Part shown: piece by piece, positions 7,276 to 15,231 of the stretch
How the letters are laid out: each line of letters opens with the position of its first letter
Numbering within the stretch: position 1 is the first letter of the stretch
Origin: Myxococcus guangdongensis
Lineage (GTDB): Bacteria > Myxococcota > Myxococcia > Myxococcales > Myxococcaceae
Reading direction: 5' to 3'
Assembly (NCBI RefSeq): GCF_024198255.1
Contig: NZ_JAJVKW010000023.1
Coordinates: forward strand, 1 to 64,000
DNA: 64,000 nt
Position numbers and translations under genes: made by a program
Notes under the pieces: generated by a model
What the model saw: the letters and a program-made list of their open reading frames with translations, nothing else
What the model was told of the DNA's origin: nothing
Database searches by the model: none

Positions 7276-8996
7276 GCCGCCCTCCGATTCTTGAGGAAGG
7301 ACTCGGCCAGACGCCGCACACGGTGCGCGTCCGTCTCCAGCTTCTCCATGAGGCTGGCCTGCGGGTCGCGGATGCCCTCCATCTGGTCCCGCTTGATGCC
7401 CAGCACGTCGGCCACCACAGGGTCCGAGCCGCTGTCGGAGACGAGGAAGTAGGCCATGACGGGGTCCACCTGCCCGTCGCGGTGGACGCGCCCACACGCC
7501 TGCTCGTGGACGCCCGGACTCCAGTCCAGCTCGCCGAACACCACCGTCCGGCAGGACTGCTGCAGCCCGTCCAGGCCCGCGCCCGCGCGCAGGGACATGA
7601 TGAGGATGGGCGTCTGCCCGGACTTGAAGCGCTGGGCCTCCGCCTCCTTCTGGGCCGGGGACTCCTGGCCCGTGAAAATGGCCGGGGAGAATTCGCGGAG
7701 TCGCTCCTGCCACAGCCGGTACACCTCGTGGTGCCAGCCGTAGAGCAGCACGCGCTCTCCGTTCTCCACCAGCATCCGGACGAAGTCCGCGACGAAGGGG
7801 GCCTTCGCGATGCCCGTGGCCTGCCGAAGGCGCCAGGAGAGCTCTCCGGAGGCATGCAGCCTGTCCTCGGGCTTCACCCCACCCTGCGCGAGGATGATGC
7901 GCGCCAGCTCCGCCGCCTTGTCCTCGACGGCGTCCAGCACCTTGGTGTCCGAGTCCACGGTGTGGAGGACACGCGTGAGGGCGGGCAACTCCCGGCCCAC
8001 GTCCGCGCGCGTCCGGCGCAACATGAGTCCCGTGTCCCGGAGGTACGTGCCGAAGGCCCGCGGGTCCTTGAAGGACAGCTTGTCCTCCACGCCCGTGCAC
8101 CACTCGCGGCTGAACTCCTCGCGCGTGCCCAGCACACCGGGCTTGAGCGCGTCGAGGACGTGAAACATCTCCCCGCCGTAGTTGTAGATGGGGGTGGCTG
8201 ACAGGCCGATGACGAAGCTCGCGCGCTCAGCGAGGTAGTGCGCGGCGCGGTACTTCTCCGAGTCGGGCCCTCGGCGCAACTCCTGGCACTCGTCAAAGAC
8301 GATGGTGCGCACGCCCGCGCTGACCAGCGTCTCCGCCCAGCCGGACAGCTTGTGGTAGTTGAGGACGAGGACGTCTGGCCACGGCAGCTTCCGCCCTCCC
8401 CGCCCCTGCGTGACTTCCTCAGGCGTCGCCTTCTTCGCGACGTGGACGCGCAGCCGGGGCAGGAAGCGCGCCAGCTCCCGTTGCCACTGGCGTGGCAGGT
8501 GCGTCAGCGTCACCACCACCGCGGGCAAGGTGCGCGTGTCCGTGAAGGCCGTCAGCGCGCTTGCTGTCTTTCCCAGACCCACGTCGTCCGCCAACAGCAG
8601 GTGCTGCATGCGCAGGAACATGTCCGCCGCGCGCCGCTGGTACTCGCGCGGAGGGACGTTCATCTGGAAGTCCGGAACCTGGTACTTCGCGGAGAGCAGC
8701 TCGGCGACGGCAGCCTCACGCCGCGCATGCTCCCGCGCCCCGTGCTTGAGGAGGGCCTGCGCGTCCTTGCCCACCACCTCCAGCGGGTAGCGCTGGATGA
8801 ACCACTCCAGCTCCCGCGCCGTCTCCTCCGTCGCCGCGAGCAGCACCTCGCCCACGTCGCCCTTGTTGGCCCTGTCGAAGACGCGCTTCAGCCGCAGTGA
8901 CACGTGCGGCTCGCACTGGACGACCCAGGCGGGCCTCTCACCGCCACGCGCGCCCAGCTTCCGACTCTCCAGACGCAGCGTTCCGAAGCACTTCAC
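7272..8996 (-). CDS. SNF2/DEAD-like superfamily 2 helicase (prophage)
   Basis: A 574-residue SF2 ATPase. A Walker A equivalent, DDVGLGKTASA, lies near residue 140. A DEAH-like box, FDECQEL, lies near 239, and SATPIYNYGG (motif III) follows. The second RecA-like half includes LIMSLRAGAGLDGLQ (motif V) and QACGRVHRDGQ (motif VI). The Q-R-G/H-R-x-G-Q pattern is typical of SNF2-type translocases. Such helicases occur in phage early regions and in restriction or defence modules. It lies between a nuclease-like gene and an HNH gene and near two methylases. GTG at 8996 overlaps the nuclease stop. Confidence 0.8.
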   Translation of the reverse strand: MKCFGTLRLESRKLGARGGERPAWVVQCEPHVSLRLKRVFDRANKGDVGEVLLAATEETARELEWFIQRYPLEVVGKDAQALLKHGAREHARREAAVAELLSAKYQVPDFQMNVPPREYQRRAADMFLRMQHLLLADDVGLGKTASALTAFTDTRTLPAVVVTLTHLPRQWQRELARFLPRLRVHVAKKATPEEVTQGRGGRKLPWPDVLVLNYHKLSGWAETLVSAGVRTIVFDECQELRRGPDSEKYRAAHYLAERASFVIGLSATPIYNYGGEMFHVLDALKPGVLGTREEFSREWCTGVEDKLSFKDPRAFGTYLRDTGLMLRRTRADVGRELPALTRVLHTVDSDTKVLDAVEDKAAELARIILAQGGVKPEDRLHASGELSWRLRQATGIAKAPFVADFVRMLVENGERVLLYGWHHEVYRLWQERLREFSPAIFTGQESPAQKEAEAQRFKSGQTPILIMSLRAGAGLDGLQQSCRTVVFGELDWSPGVHEQACGRVHRDGQVDPVMAYFLVSDSGSDPVVADVLGIKRDQMEGIRDPQASLMEKLETDAHRVRRLAESFLKNRRAA

Positions 8997-9364
8997 AGGA
9001 GACCTCCTCGCAGCACAGCGACACGGACGGGCTTGCCGCGCAGGTGCGCCGGCAGGCCGTCATGGTGAGAACGGGTGGTGACGAGCAGGAGGCCGTGGAC
9101 TTCCTCCCGCTCCGCGTAGTCCAGGAGCTGCCGGGTGACGGCGGAGATGCTTCCCTCCACCTTCACCTCGAGCCCCAGGTGGCCCAGCAGGAAGTCGATG
9201 CGGCCTGCCTCGCCCAGCATCACTTCGCGGTGGAACGACACTCCAGCGCCGGCGAGGACCTGCGCCAGCGCGGACTGCAGCTGAGCCTCTCCGGTGCAGC
9301 GGTAGCGGTGGGCCAGGACGAGCGAGCGCAGCTGGCCCAGCTCTTCGAGAAGGGGCGTGCTCAT
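8993..9364 (-). CDS. PD-(D/E)XK nuclease-like protein, 123 aa
   Basis: The core is a minimal PD-(D/E)XK fold: a helix EAQLQSALAQVL, a strand with a conserved Glu, then GRIDFLLGHLGLEVKVEG (about residues 57-74). This supplies the Asp and the Glu-x-Lys catalytic pair, and is followed by a helix and the strand GLLLVTTR. It matches small restriction-endonuclease-like nucleases found next to SNF2 helicases in phages. ATG at 9364 overlaps the cytosine methylase stop. Whether it acts alone or with the downstream helicase is unknown. Confidence 0.7.
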   Translation of the reverse strand: MSTPLLEELGQLRSLVLAHRYRCTGEAQLQSALAQVLAGAGVSFHREVMLGEAGRIDFLLGHLGLEVKVEGSISAVTRQLLDYAEREEVHGLLLVTTRSHHDGLPAHLRGKPVRVAVLRGGLL

Positions 9365-10899
9365 GCCGCCCTCCTGCGCACAACGGCGCCGCCGACATTC
9401 GCCCGGACAACAGCCGCCGCCGCGTCCGGGCACACGCTGTTGCCGATGAGGCGGACCTTGTCTGCCTTCGACGTGGCCGCGCTCAAGTCGTAGCCCTTGG
9501 CGTGGTCCCCGAACTGGGCACGGAGGAGTTCGCTCGGCTCCAGCATCCGGAGGCCGATGTCGACGAACTGATAGTCGACGGAGGCGACCGTCACCAGTCC
9601 GAGGCGGGCCTTGGTGGTGATGGTCCGGAGGGGCTCCGTCAGGCGCTGCCCTTCGCTGCCCTCCCCGTAGTACGCGGAGAGGAAGGCGCGGACCTCGTTC
9701 ACGTGGTTCGACGCAGCGGACTCGGGACGCTCGAACGCGACAGCCGCGAGGTGGTGGTGGTCCTGGGTGGTGATGGTGTCCAGGGGCCCGTCGGCGCGGA
9801 TGCCCGGCGACGCGTGTCCGCCGTAGCCCTTCGCGATGAAGGAAGCCGCGAGGCGGTGCTCACGAAGGAAGGCGCTCACCAGGGCGTGCTTGCGCCCCTG
9901 GGCCATGATGGTGCCCAGCGGCGCGTGCAGGTCCAGCGTCCGCGCGGCCTGCCCCTTCCGCTCTCCGTAGCCGACCTGGATGAGCGTGTGTGCAACCAGT
10001 GCATGGCGGGCCTTCGTCACGATGGTGGAGAGCGGCTCGTCCACAGGGCGCGCGGTGTCCCGCGTGCTCTGTTGATCGATGGTGAGGACGAACGGCGCGG
10101 GGTTCTCGAACACGTACTTGCGGATGCCCTGCGCGACGCGTCGGAGCGTGTTCGGCACGAGCGGCTTCCGGCGTCCGAAGATGCTCTGGACGGGGATGCT
10201 CCAGTCGATGCACTCCGCCGCAGTCCGAACCGGCAGAAGTCCAGGCCCGTGGGTCGGCGCAGGCCAGGAGACGGGGAGCCCGTCCCGGCGCGCCACGAGG
10301 AAGAGCCGCTTTCGCTTCGTCGGCGCCCCGTGCTCACTCGCCGTGATGAGTCGCCAGTCGACGCTGTACCCGAGCAGCCGCAACTCACCGACGAACCGCT
10401 GGAAGTCCTCGCCCGCGCGCTCGGGGATGGGCATGTCGATGAGCTGGTCCCCTTCCTCGAGGACCCGCCCGTCGGGCATGACGTGGCCCACCGTGTACAA
10501 CGGGCCCCAATCGACGAACTCCTCGACGTTCTCCAGGAAGATGAACTGCGGCGACACGTCGCGCGCGTAGTGCGTCACGACGAAGGCCAGCGAGCGGATG
10601 TCCTTGCGTCTGGGCTTGGCGCCCTTCGCCTTAGAGAAGTGGGTGCAGTCCGGGGAGGCCCACAGAATCCACACCCGCTTCCCGCGGCGCTGCGCGAGCG
10701 CGACCACCTGCCGTGGCGGCGTCTTCCACACGTTCTCGGGCCTGCAGATGGTGGTGGTGTGGTTGGCCTTGTAGACGGCCATCGCCACCGGGTCGTGGTT
10801 GAGGGCGATGTCCGGCTCCCGTCCGACGGCAGCGGCGATGCCGGTGCCCGCGCCACCGCCACCGGCGAACAGGTCGATGATGAGCCCCTGGTCCATCAT
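9361..10899 (-). CDS. C5-cytosine DNA methyltransferase (prophage)
   Basis: A 512-residue C5 methyltransferase. Motif I is IIDLFAGGGGAGTGI at the N-terminus. Motif IV is ASPDCTHFSKAKG near residue 82, with the catalytic Cys in an unusual SPDC rather than PPC context. Motif VI is LENVEEF, and motif X is LIGNSVCPDAA near the C-terminus. The target-recognition region holds four related segments of the form P-L-x-T-I near KARHALV, GRKHALV, DHHHLAA and KARLGLV, a repeat typical of this phage subfamily. ATG at 10899 overlaps the small membrane protein stop. It likely guards phage DNA from host restriction. Confidence 0.85.
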   Translation of the reverse strand: MMDQGLIIDLFAGGGGAGTGIAAAVGREPDIALNHDPVAMAVYKANHTTTICRPENVWKTPPRQVVALAQRRGKRVWILWASPDCTHFSKAKGAKPRRKDIRSLAFVVTHYARDVSPQFIFLENVEEFVDWGPLYTVGHVMPDGRVLEEGDQLIDMPIPERAGEDFQRFVGELRLLGYSVDWRLITASEHGAPTKRKRLFLVARRDGLPVSWPAPTHGPGLLPVRTAAECIDWSIPVQSIFGRRKPLVPNTLRRVAQGIRKYVFENPAPFVLTIDQQSTRDTARPVDEPLSTIVTKARHALVAHTLIQVGYGERKGQAARTLDLHAPLGTIMAQGRKHALVSAFLREHRLAASFIAKGYGGHASPGIRADGPLDTITTQDHHHLAAVAFERPESAASNHVNEVRAFLSAYYGEGSEGQRLTEPLRTITTKARLGLVTVASVDYQFVDIGLRMLEPSELLRAQFGDHAKGYDLSAATSKADKVRLIGNSVCPDAAAAVVRANVGGAVVRRRAA

Positions 10900-11081
10900 G
10901 GAGAGCTCCGGCGGAACGCGGCGACCACCAGGTAGGCGCCGCCGAGAAAGAGGACGAGGGCCACCAGCCCCCACCCTCCAGCCTCGACGTACGCGCAGGC
11001 GCGCCACTCGGCGTGGGCATGAGCAGCGGCAACGCCACACAGGGCCGCGGCAAGAATGGCGAGGACGAGACGGCGGCTCAC
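10896..11081 (-). CDS. small membrane protein, 61 aa
   Basis: The protein has two hydrophobic stretches: an N-terminal signal-like segment (LVLAILAAALCGVAAAHA) and a second helix (WGLVALVLFLGGAYLVVAAF) before a short basic tail. It is probably an inner-membrane protein with both segments spanning. Holin or superinfection-exclusion roles would be possible but nothing shows them. Two adjacent GTG codons occur at 11084 and 11081; the second gives the 4-base overlap and is preferred. Confidence 0.6.
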   Translation of the reverse strand: MSRRLVLAILAAALCGVAAAHAHAEWRACAYVEAGGWGLVALVLFLGGAYLVVAAFRRSSP

Positions 11082-11392
11082 CACCGGCCCTCCTTGAGGC
11101 GCGCCACCTTCTCGCGCTCTTCGCGGAGCCGCTCAGCCCATGCGGTGCGGACGGCATCACCGTGGATGACGGAGTGCTCTACGAAGCGGGCGCCGCGCAC
11201 CGTGGCCTTGACGCCGCAGTACGCGCACTCCATGGCGCACTCGGGGATTCCAGCCTGGCCCTGCTGGAGCGCCTCCTCGAGCGCCCCCAAGGACACCGGC
11301 ACCATGGCGGCGTTGCCGCACCCTCGGCACTGGGCGACGGGGCCCACGGGCGCGGCGGGGAAGCCATGGACAGAGGGCTTGCGCACGCTCAT
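11078..11392 (-). CDS. putative zinc-ribbon prophage protein, 104 aa
   Basis: Two pairs of cysteines, CRGCG (about 22-26) and CAMECAYCG (about 52-60), make a plausible zinc ribbon in the N-terminal two thirds. A charged helix rich in Arg and Glu forms the C-terminus. Zinc ribbons of this kind often bind nucleic acid or a protein partner. No specific family is recognised. ATG at 11392 overlaps the upstream stop. Confidence 0.55.
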   Translation of the reverse strand: MSVRKPSVHGFPAAPVGPVAQCRGCGNAAMVPVSLGALEEALQQGQAGIPECAMECAYCGVKATVRGARFVEHSVIHGDAVRTAWAERLREEREKVARLKEGRW

Positions 11393-11952
11393 GGCTGGGC
11401 GCCTCCGGGGTGGGCCTGCTGCTCGGCGGCCAGCTCAGCGCGGATGGCGACGGCCAGGGCCGGCATCACCTCGCGCGCGAAGCTCTGCACGTCGGGCGGG
11501 TAGTCGTAGCGAGCGAAGCCAGCGGCATCGGCGATGCTCGTCGCGTGGTACCACCGGCCGAACTGCTCAAGGTCGATGTCCAAGGCATCGCGAGGCACGC
11601 CCCCGGTGAAACAGTCGAGGGACTCGGCGAGCACCCGCCACTCCTTGGCGGCATCCTCCTTGGACAACGAGCGTTCACGCCGGCTGGTGAGGAGGTACTC
11701 GCGGATGCGCTTCAGCGTCCCCTCGCCGTCGTACCAGTCGCGGCTCTCAAGCTTCCCGCTCACGTAGTCAGGGGACAACGCCAGCCGGGCGACGAACTCC
11801 CGGAAGGGGCATCCCGGGCTGCTCCACCGGCAGGCGTAGTTGCCCCAGTCGCTCACGGTGGCGAAGAAGCCGTCCGAGCGGAGGATGACGTCCGCGAGCC
11901 ACGCACCCTTCTCGGTGCGCAGCCGGTACTGCCAGATGCTGGGCGCACTCAT
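11389..11952 (-). CDS. hypothetical prophage protein, 187 aa
   Basis: A mixed alpha/beta protein that begins with SIWQYRLRTEKGAWLADVIL, followed by a DWGNYACRW and SPGCPFREFVARL region. The second half is helical, with an RRERSLSKEDAAKEWRVL stretch. It reads as a genuine protein by composition and by its ATGA overlaps on both sides, but I recognise no domain or function. Confidence 0.6.
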   Translation of the reverse strand: MSAPSIWQYRLRTEKGAWLADVILRSDGFFATVSDWGNYACRWSSPGCPFREFVARLALSPDYVSGKLESRDWYDGEGTLKRIREYLLTSRRERSLSKEDAAKEWRVLAESLDCFTGGVPRDALDIDLEQFGRWYHATSIADAAGFARYDYPPDVQSFAREVMPALAVAIRAELAAEQQAHPGGAQP

Positions 11953-12308
11953 GACGCCCCCGCCTTCCCCATGTCGACGAACTGGGTGCGGCCGGCGTGG
12001 ATGCAGTGCAGGGTGGCCATGTCCCTGTTGCTCAGAGCGGACATCGGCGCGCGCAAATCGTCGATGCCCTTGGTCCAATCGAGCGGCAACGACAGGAGCG
12101 CCGCGACCAGGACGAGTGCGTGGGTGCCGTCAGTGAGCACCGGGGCCAGCCAACACCCGGACGCCTCATGGGTGATGGAGTAGTGGCCCTCCTCGCAGGC
12201 GATGGCCAAGCCAGCCCGGCGAAACACGCAGGGCCGTGTCACCGTGCCTTCAGGCATCGTGATGATGACGGGAGCGAGTCCCGACTCGAACTTGAGCCCG
12301 GTACTCAC
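11949..12308 (-). CDS. hypothetical prophage protein, 119 aa
   Basis: A predicted beta-rich N-terminal half (VIITMPEGTVTRPCVF, ACEEGHYSITHE) is followed by a hydrophobic segment, TDGTHALVLVAALLSLPLDW, and a helical C-terminus. The hydrophobic segment may be buried rather than a membrane span. No family is recognised. The GTG start at 12308 overlaps the stop of the XRE regulator gene. Confidence 0.55.
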   Translation of the reverse strand: MSTGLKFESGLAPVIITMPEGTVTRPCVFRRAGLAIACEEGHYSITHEASGCWLAPVLTDGTHALVLVAALLSLPLDWTKGIDDLRAPMSALSNRDMATLHCIHAGRTQFVDMGKAGAS

Positions 12309-12658
12309 GAGTCACCTCCAGCCGGGAACAGCACCCGGGCCACGGACTCGAGCTGGCCCACCTGCGAGGCGGAGAGCCCGCGGTACGTGATGAAGGAGCG
12401 CAGCCCAGCGCTCACGTCCCCCTCCTGCGGCGCGTCGCCCAGCGACACCAGCGTCGCCACCGACACGTCCAGCGCCGCGGACAGGGCCAACAGCGTCTGG
12501 AGGTGCGGCGCACGCTCGCCGCGCTCCAGCATGGACAGGTACGAGACGCTGATGTCGGCCCGCTCCGCGAGCTCCTCCTGCGTCAACTTGCGCTCGGTGC
12601 GCTGCTTCTGGATGTACTTGCCCACCTGCTTGACCAACGACTTCGTGTTCTCGTTCAC
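12305..12658 (-). CDS. XRE-family helix-turn-helix regulator (prophage)
   Basis: This 117-residue protein has a clear XRE/Cro-C1 domain in residues about 9-65: VGKYIQKQRTERKLTQEELA, then ADISVSYLSMLERGERAP and a LALSAALDVSVATLVSLG helix. The C-terminal 50 residues are short and Ser/Ala-rich, too small for a cleavable peptidase domain, so it is not a LexA/C1-type self-cleaving repressor. It may set the lysogenic state or autoregulate the operon, but no operator or divergent promoter is visible because the genes overlap on both sides. GTG at 12658 gives the GTGA overlap. Confidence 0.8.
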   Translation of the reverse strand: MNENTKSLVKQVGKYIQKQRTERKLTQEELAERADISVSYLSMLERGERAPHLQTLLALSAALDVSVATLVSLGDAPQEGDVSAGLRSFITYRGLSASQVGQLESVARVLFPAGGDS

Positions 12659-12909
12659 GGTGACCTCGGGGTAGTGCCGGCGCGCGCGCGGCTGCTGGCG
12701 CGGCGCACTGGAGGGAGGGACAGCGCTTCGGCGGGGGCGGCGCTCACCAGTCCGATGCCGGCGAGCGCCAGGAAGTCGACCGCGGCGAGGAGCCAGCAGG
12801 CGCCGGCCTCGCGCGGGTGGTACTGCTGGAGGCTCGCGCCCAGCCACACCAGGACACCGGCGGACGCCGCGAGCGCAACGCAGAGGGAGACGACGAGGAC
12901 GGGCTTCAT
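12655..12909 (-). CDS. small two-helix membrane protein, 84 aa
   Basis: Two strongly hydrophobic segments (about 4-28 and 38-60) are followed by a basic Arg/Ser-rich cytoplasmic tail. The first segment lacks a clear cleavage site, so both probably span the inner membrane. Function is unknown. The gene lies between two DNA-binding regulators and overlaps both by four bases. Confidence 0.55.
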   Translation of the reverse strand: MKPVLVVSLCVALAASAGVLVWLGASLQQYHPREAGACWLLAAVDFLALAGIGLVSAAPAEALSLPPVRRASSRARAGTTPRSP

Positions 12910-13247
12910 GGCGCGCCCTCGCTGACGTGGTTGTACTCGCCGAAGAGCGCCGTCTGCTCTCGCAGGCACCGGGCCCGTGCGGCACAGCCGTCCTCCGTCA
13001 CCCGGAGGCTCCGGTGTCGACGCTTCCTCAACGCGACGAGTCCCCGCGCGGCCAGGCGCCGCAGGACATCCGCCGCGCCGTTGGGGGACTTCCACCCGAA
13101 GCGCTCGCTCAGCTCGTGGACGCTGGGCGGCTCGCCGCGCGCGGCGATGAAGGCGCAGGTGTAGACAAGGACGGCGAGCTGGAGGCTCGTCGGCTGGCCA
13201 CGCGCGGAGCCGTGCTCAGGTGGCGGACGAAGGTTGCACGCCGTCAT
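12906..13247 (-). CDS. winged-helix DNA-binding protein, LexA-N-domain-like
   Basis: Residues about 22-85 form a winged-helix unit: a helix LAVLVYTCAFIAARG, PPSVHELSERFGWKSP, a recognition helix NGAADVLRRLAARGLV and a basic wing KRRHRSLRVTEDG. The PS-x-x-E-L-x-x-x-F-G-x-x-S arrangement is that of the LexA N-terminal domain. There is no peptidase domain, so it may compete for or modify a LexA-like operator rather than respond by autocleavage. It lies next to a sigma factor and an XRE protein, which makes this stretch a regulatory block. Confidence 0.7.
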   Translation of the reverse strand: MTACNLRPPPEHGSARGQPTSLQLAVLVYTCAFIAARGEPPSVHELSERFGWKSPNGAADVLRRLAARGLVALRKRRHRSLRVTEDGCAARARCLREQTALFGEYNHVSEGAP

Positions 13248-13873
13248 GCCACCCTCCGTTCCCACGCGGGCGTCATGGACGCGGCCCAACGGACGGAGGC
13301 CTTCTCCGCGATGTTGAGGAGTTGGTGTGCGCTCTGCCTCGACGCCCCCAGCTCCGCGCCGATTTCTTCGAGCGTGTCCCCCTTCAGGCGCAGCAGGTAC
13401 GCCCGCAGCGCCTTGACGCGCGTTGGCTCGCGCAGCCCGGGCCGGAAGTGCGGACACATCCGCTCGCCGAGGGTGGCGCCCAGGCGGTGAGCTTCGGCCA
13501 GTCGCTCCTGCGACGGCGCAACGGCAACGTCGAGCACGTCGTCGAGCGGCACGTACTTCCCAGCCACGGGCTTGCCGTCCTCGTCACGGACGGCGCCGAT
13601 GAGGGACAGCCAGCCTCGCGCCACGTCCCGGCGGATGTACCGCTTCGCGAAGGTGCGGTAGCTGGCACCACCCTCCGGGTGCCAGCGCTGGGCCGCAGCC
13701 ATCGCCCCCATCCACGCGTAGGTGGAGAGGTCATCCTCGAAGCCGCGCGCGGCCTCGTGGCGACGGACGTAGGAGTGGACGCACCACCAGACGACCTTCT
13801 CGGCCGTCAGCACCAGCTTCTGCTCCGCCTTGGTGAGCGGGCGCTGGGTGTACTTCGTGACAGGCTCACCCAC
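13244..13873 (-). CDS. sigma-70-like RNA polymerase sigma factor (prophage)
   Basis: This 209-residue protein follows a minimal sigma-70 layout. Region 2 spans about residues 18-78: VVWWCVHSYVRRHEAARGFEDD, an aromatic TYAWMGAMAAAQRW, then YRTFAKRYIRRDV, matching the core-binding and -10-reading segments. A C-terminal region-4 helix-turn-helix follows (LKGDTLEEIGAELGASRQSAHQLL). It could redirect host RNA polymerase to phage late genes. The GTG at 13873 overlaps the upstream stop by eight bases. An ATG at 13903 is also in frame but lies inside the upstream gene. Confidence 0.75.
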   Translation of the reverse strand: MGEPVTKYTQRPLTKAEQKLVLTAEKVVWWCVHSYVRRHEAARGFEDDLSTYAWMGAMAAAQRWHPEGGASYRTFAKRYIRRDVARGWLSLIGAVRDEDGKPVAGKYVPLDDVLDVAVAPSQERLAEAHRLGATLGERMCPHFRPGLREPTRVKALRAYLLRLKGDTLEEIGAELGASRQSAHQLLNIAEKASVRWAASMTPAWERRVA

Positions 13874-14339
13874 GGGCCACCTCCTCCACGCGAGCCCCAG
13901 CACAGAGAGCGGCGCGCTCCCGAGCCAGCCACGCCAGGCGCTCGCCGATTTGCAGTCCCGCCAGGGGCTCCACCAACGTCCACCCGACGGGCAGCCGGGA
14001 GCGCAGGGCGTCGACGTACGGCGCGCCCGCGAAGACCAGCAACTCGGCCTCCGGCACCTCGAAGCGCCACTCCAGCTCGTTCATCACCAACTCGCCCCAC
14101 GCCTCCCGCTGGCAGCGGGTGAGTCGCAGCAACGACAGCTCATAGGGCTCCATGCACACGTCGAGCGGGACGAGTCCGTGCTTGGCACTCAGCACCATGA
14201 CGTTCACGCCACAGCGAGCGGAGGCAACCTGGAGAGCCCCCCTGAAGAGGGAGCCCGTGTAGAGCTGGCACGCGGGCGCGGCGTGGGCCAGCTTCGCCTT
14301 GCCGCAGCCCACCAGTCCGATTCGCAGAGGCGCGCTCAC
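13866..14339 (-). CDS. DUF6884-like protein (prophage)
   Basis: A 157-residue protein beginning with IGLVGCGKAKL and followed by a YTGSLFRGAL helix, then VMVLSAKHGLVPLD and a PYELSL segment. This is the arrangement of the DUF6884 family, in which a small nucleotide- or base-binding alpha/beta domain is suspected but the activity is unproven. Conserved Cys, Lys and the SAKHGL motif suggest an active site. It is coupled by GTGA to the gene before and by eight bases to the sigma factor after. Confidence 0.6.
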   Translation of the reverse strand: MSAPLRIGLVGCGKAKLAHAAPACQLYTGSLFRGALQVASARCGVNVMVLSAKHGLVPLDVCMEPYELSLLRLTRCQREAWGELVMNELEWRFEVPEAELLVFAGAPYVDALRSRLPVGWTLVEPLAGLQIGERLAWLARERAALCAGARVEEVARG

Positions 14340-14551
14340 GGGAGCCTCCTCAACGGGCGCCTGCCCAGGCTGAAGCTGCGGGGCGTCCGCGCGCGGCGCA
14401 GCTCGTCCACCAGGGCGGCCCTGGCGTCGTCCATGGCCTCCCCGCGGGTGGCCGCGTGCGCCTCCACCTCGGCACTGGTGGCGCGTAGGGTGACGACGTG
14501 GCCCAGGGGGCCGCGCGCGGAGATGCTGGCGAAGTGGGCGGAGCAGCTCAT
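14336..14551 (-). CDS. hypothetical prophage protein, 71 aa
   Basis: A short protein with a beta-like start (GHVVTLRATSAEVEAH), a helix (MDDARAALVDELRRA) and a basic Arg-rich tail. Its start overlaps the PP2C stop (ATGA) and its stop overlaps the next gene. No family is recognised. Confidence 0.5.
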   Translation of the reverse strand: MSCSAHFASISARGPLGHVVTLRATSAEVEAHAATRGEAMDDARAALVDELRRARTPRSFSLGRRPLRRLP

Positions 14552-15231
14552 CGCGCACCTCCCACCGACACAACCAGGGCTGTGCAGTTGTCGCGGCTGC
14601 CGGCGTCCAGTGCGCGGCGCACCAGCTCCTCGGCCGCCCAGCGCGCGGCGAGAGTGGGGAGCTCGGCCAGCACCTCGCGGAGGGACTCGTGCTCGAGCGT
14701 GTCGGCCACCCCGTCCGTGACGAGGAGCCACACGTCTCCGGGCATGGACTCCAACACCTGGACGTCGGGCTCCGCTGAGCAGTCAGGGGACGTCGCGCCC
14801 AGGCAGCGGTTGAGGACGTGCCGCTCTTCCCGGTGGTCCTCGGTGAGTTGCTCCAAGGAGCAACCACGCAGCCGGTAAACCCGGGAGTCACCCACGTGGG
14901 CCACCACGGCCTGCGTGCCTGACAGCAGCAGCAGGGCCAGCGTCGTGCAGCCTCCGGTGCCCAGCACCACACGGTGGGCGGCCGACACCGCGTTGCGCGC
15001 GAGGGCGTCCAGCGAGGGCGCCGCCTCGGCCGTCGGCAGTTGGGCGAGCCCCACCACTGAGTCCACGGCGGCCTGGCTGGCCACGTCCCCGTTGGGGTGC
15101 CCGCCCAGGCCATCCGCTACCGCGAAGACGGACACCACCGGGCCCACCTCGTGCCCCAGGGCGTCTTCCTGGCTGGTGCGCAGCCCGCGCTCCGTGCATC
15201 CGGCCGCACCGAAAGAGAGGCGCTCAGCCAT
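14548..15231 (-). CDS. PP2C-family Ser/Thr protein phosphatase (prophage)
   Basis: This 227-residue protein is a complete PP2C catalytic domain: GLRTSQEDALG (N-terminal metal Asp), VADGLGGHPNGDVAS (the DGxxG metal motif), VAHVGDSRVYRL, LVTDGVADTL and the final SRDNCTALVV. These provide the usual metal-binding aspartates of stand-alone bacterial PP2C enzymes. In a prophage of a kinase-rich host it could strip phosphates from host Ser/Thr kinase targets or from a phage regulator. The ATG at 15231 overlaps the upstream stop by eight bases. Family assignment is firm; the target is unknown. Confidence 0.85.
   Translation of the reverse strand: MAERLSFGAAGCTERGLRTSQEDALGHEVGPVVSVFAVADGLGGHPNGDVASQAAVDSVVGLAQLPTAEAAPSLDALARNAVSAAHRVVLGTGGCTTLALLLLSGTQAVVAHVGDSRVYRLRGCSLEQLTEDHREERHVLNRCLGATSPDCSAEPDVQVLESMPGDVWLLVTDGVADTLEHESLREVLAELPTLAARWAAEELVRRALDAGSRDNCTALVVSVGGAR

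Noticed and set aside
9361-11160. Longer 599-codon version of the cytosine methyltransferase starting at 11160
   Set aside because: The first roughly 87 residues are Arg/Pro-rich and overlap two coupled small genes; the ATG at 10899 gives the ATGA overlap and the normal motif I start.
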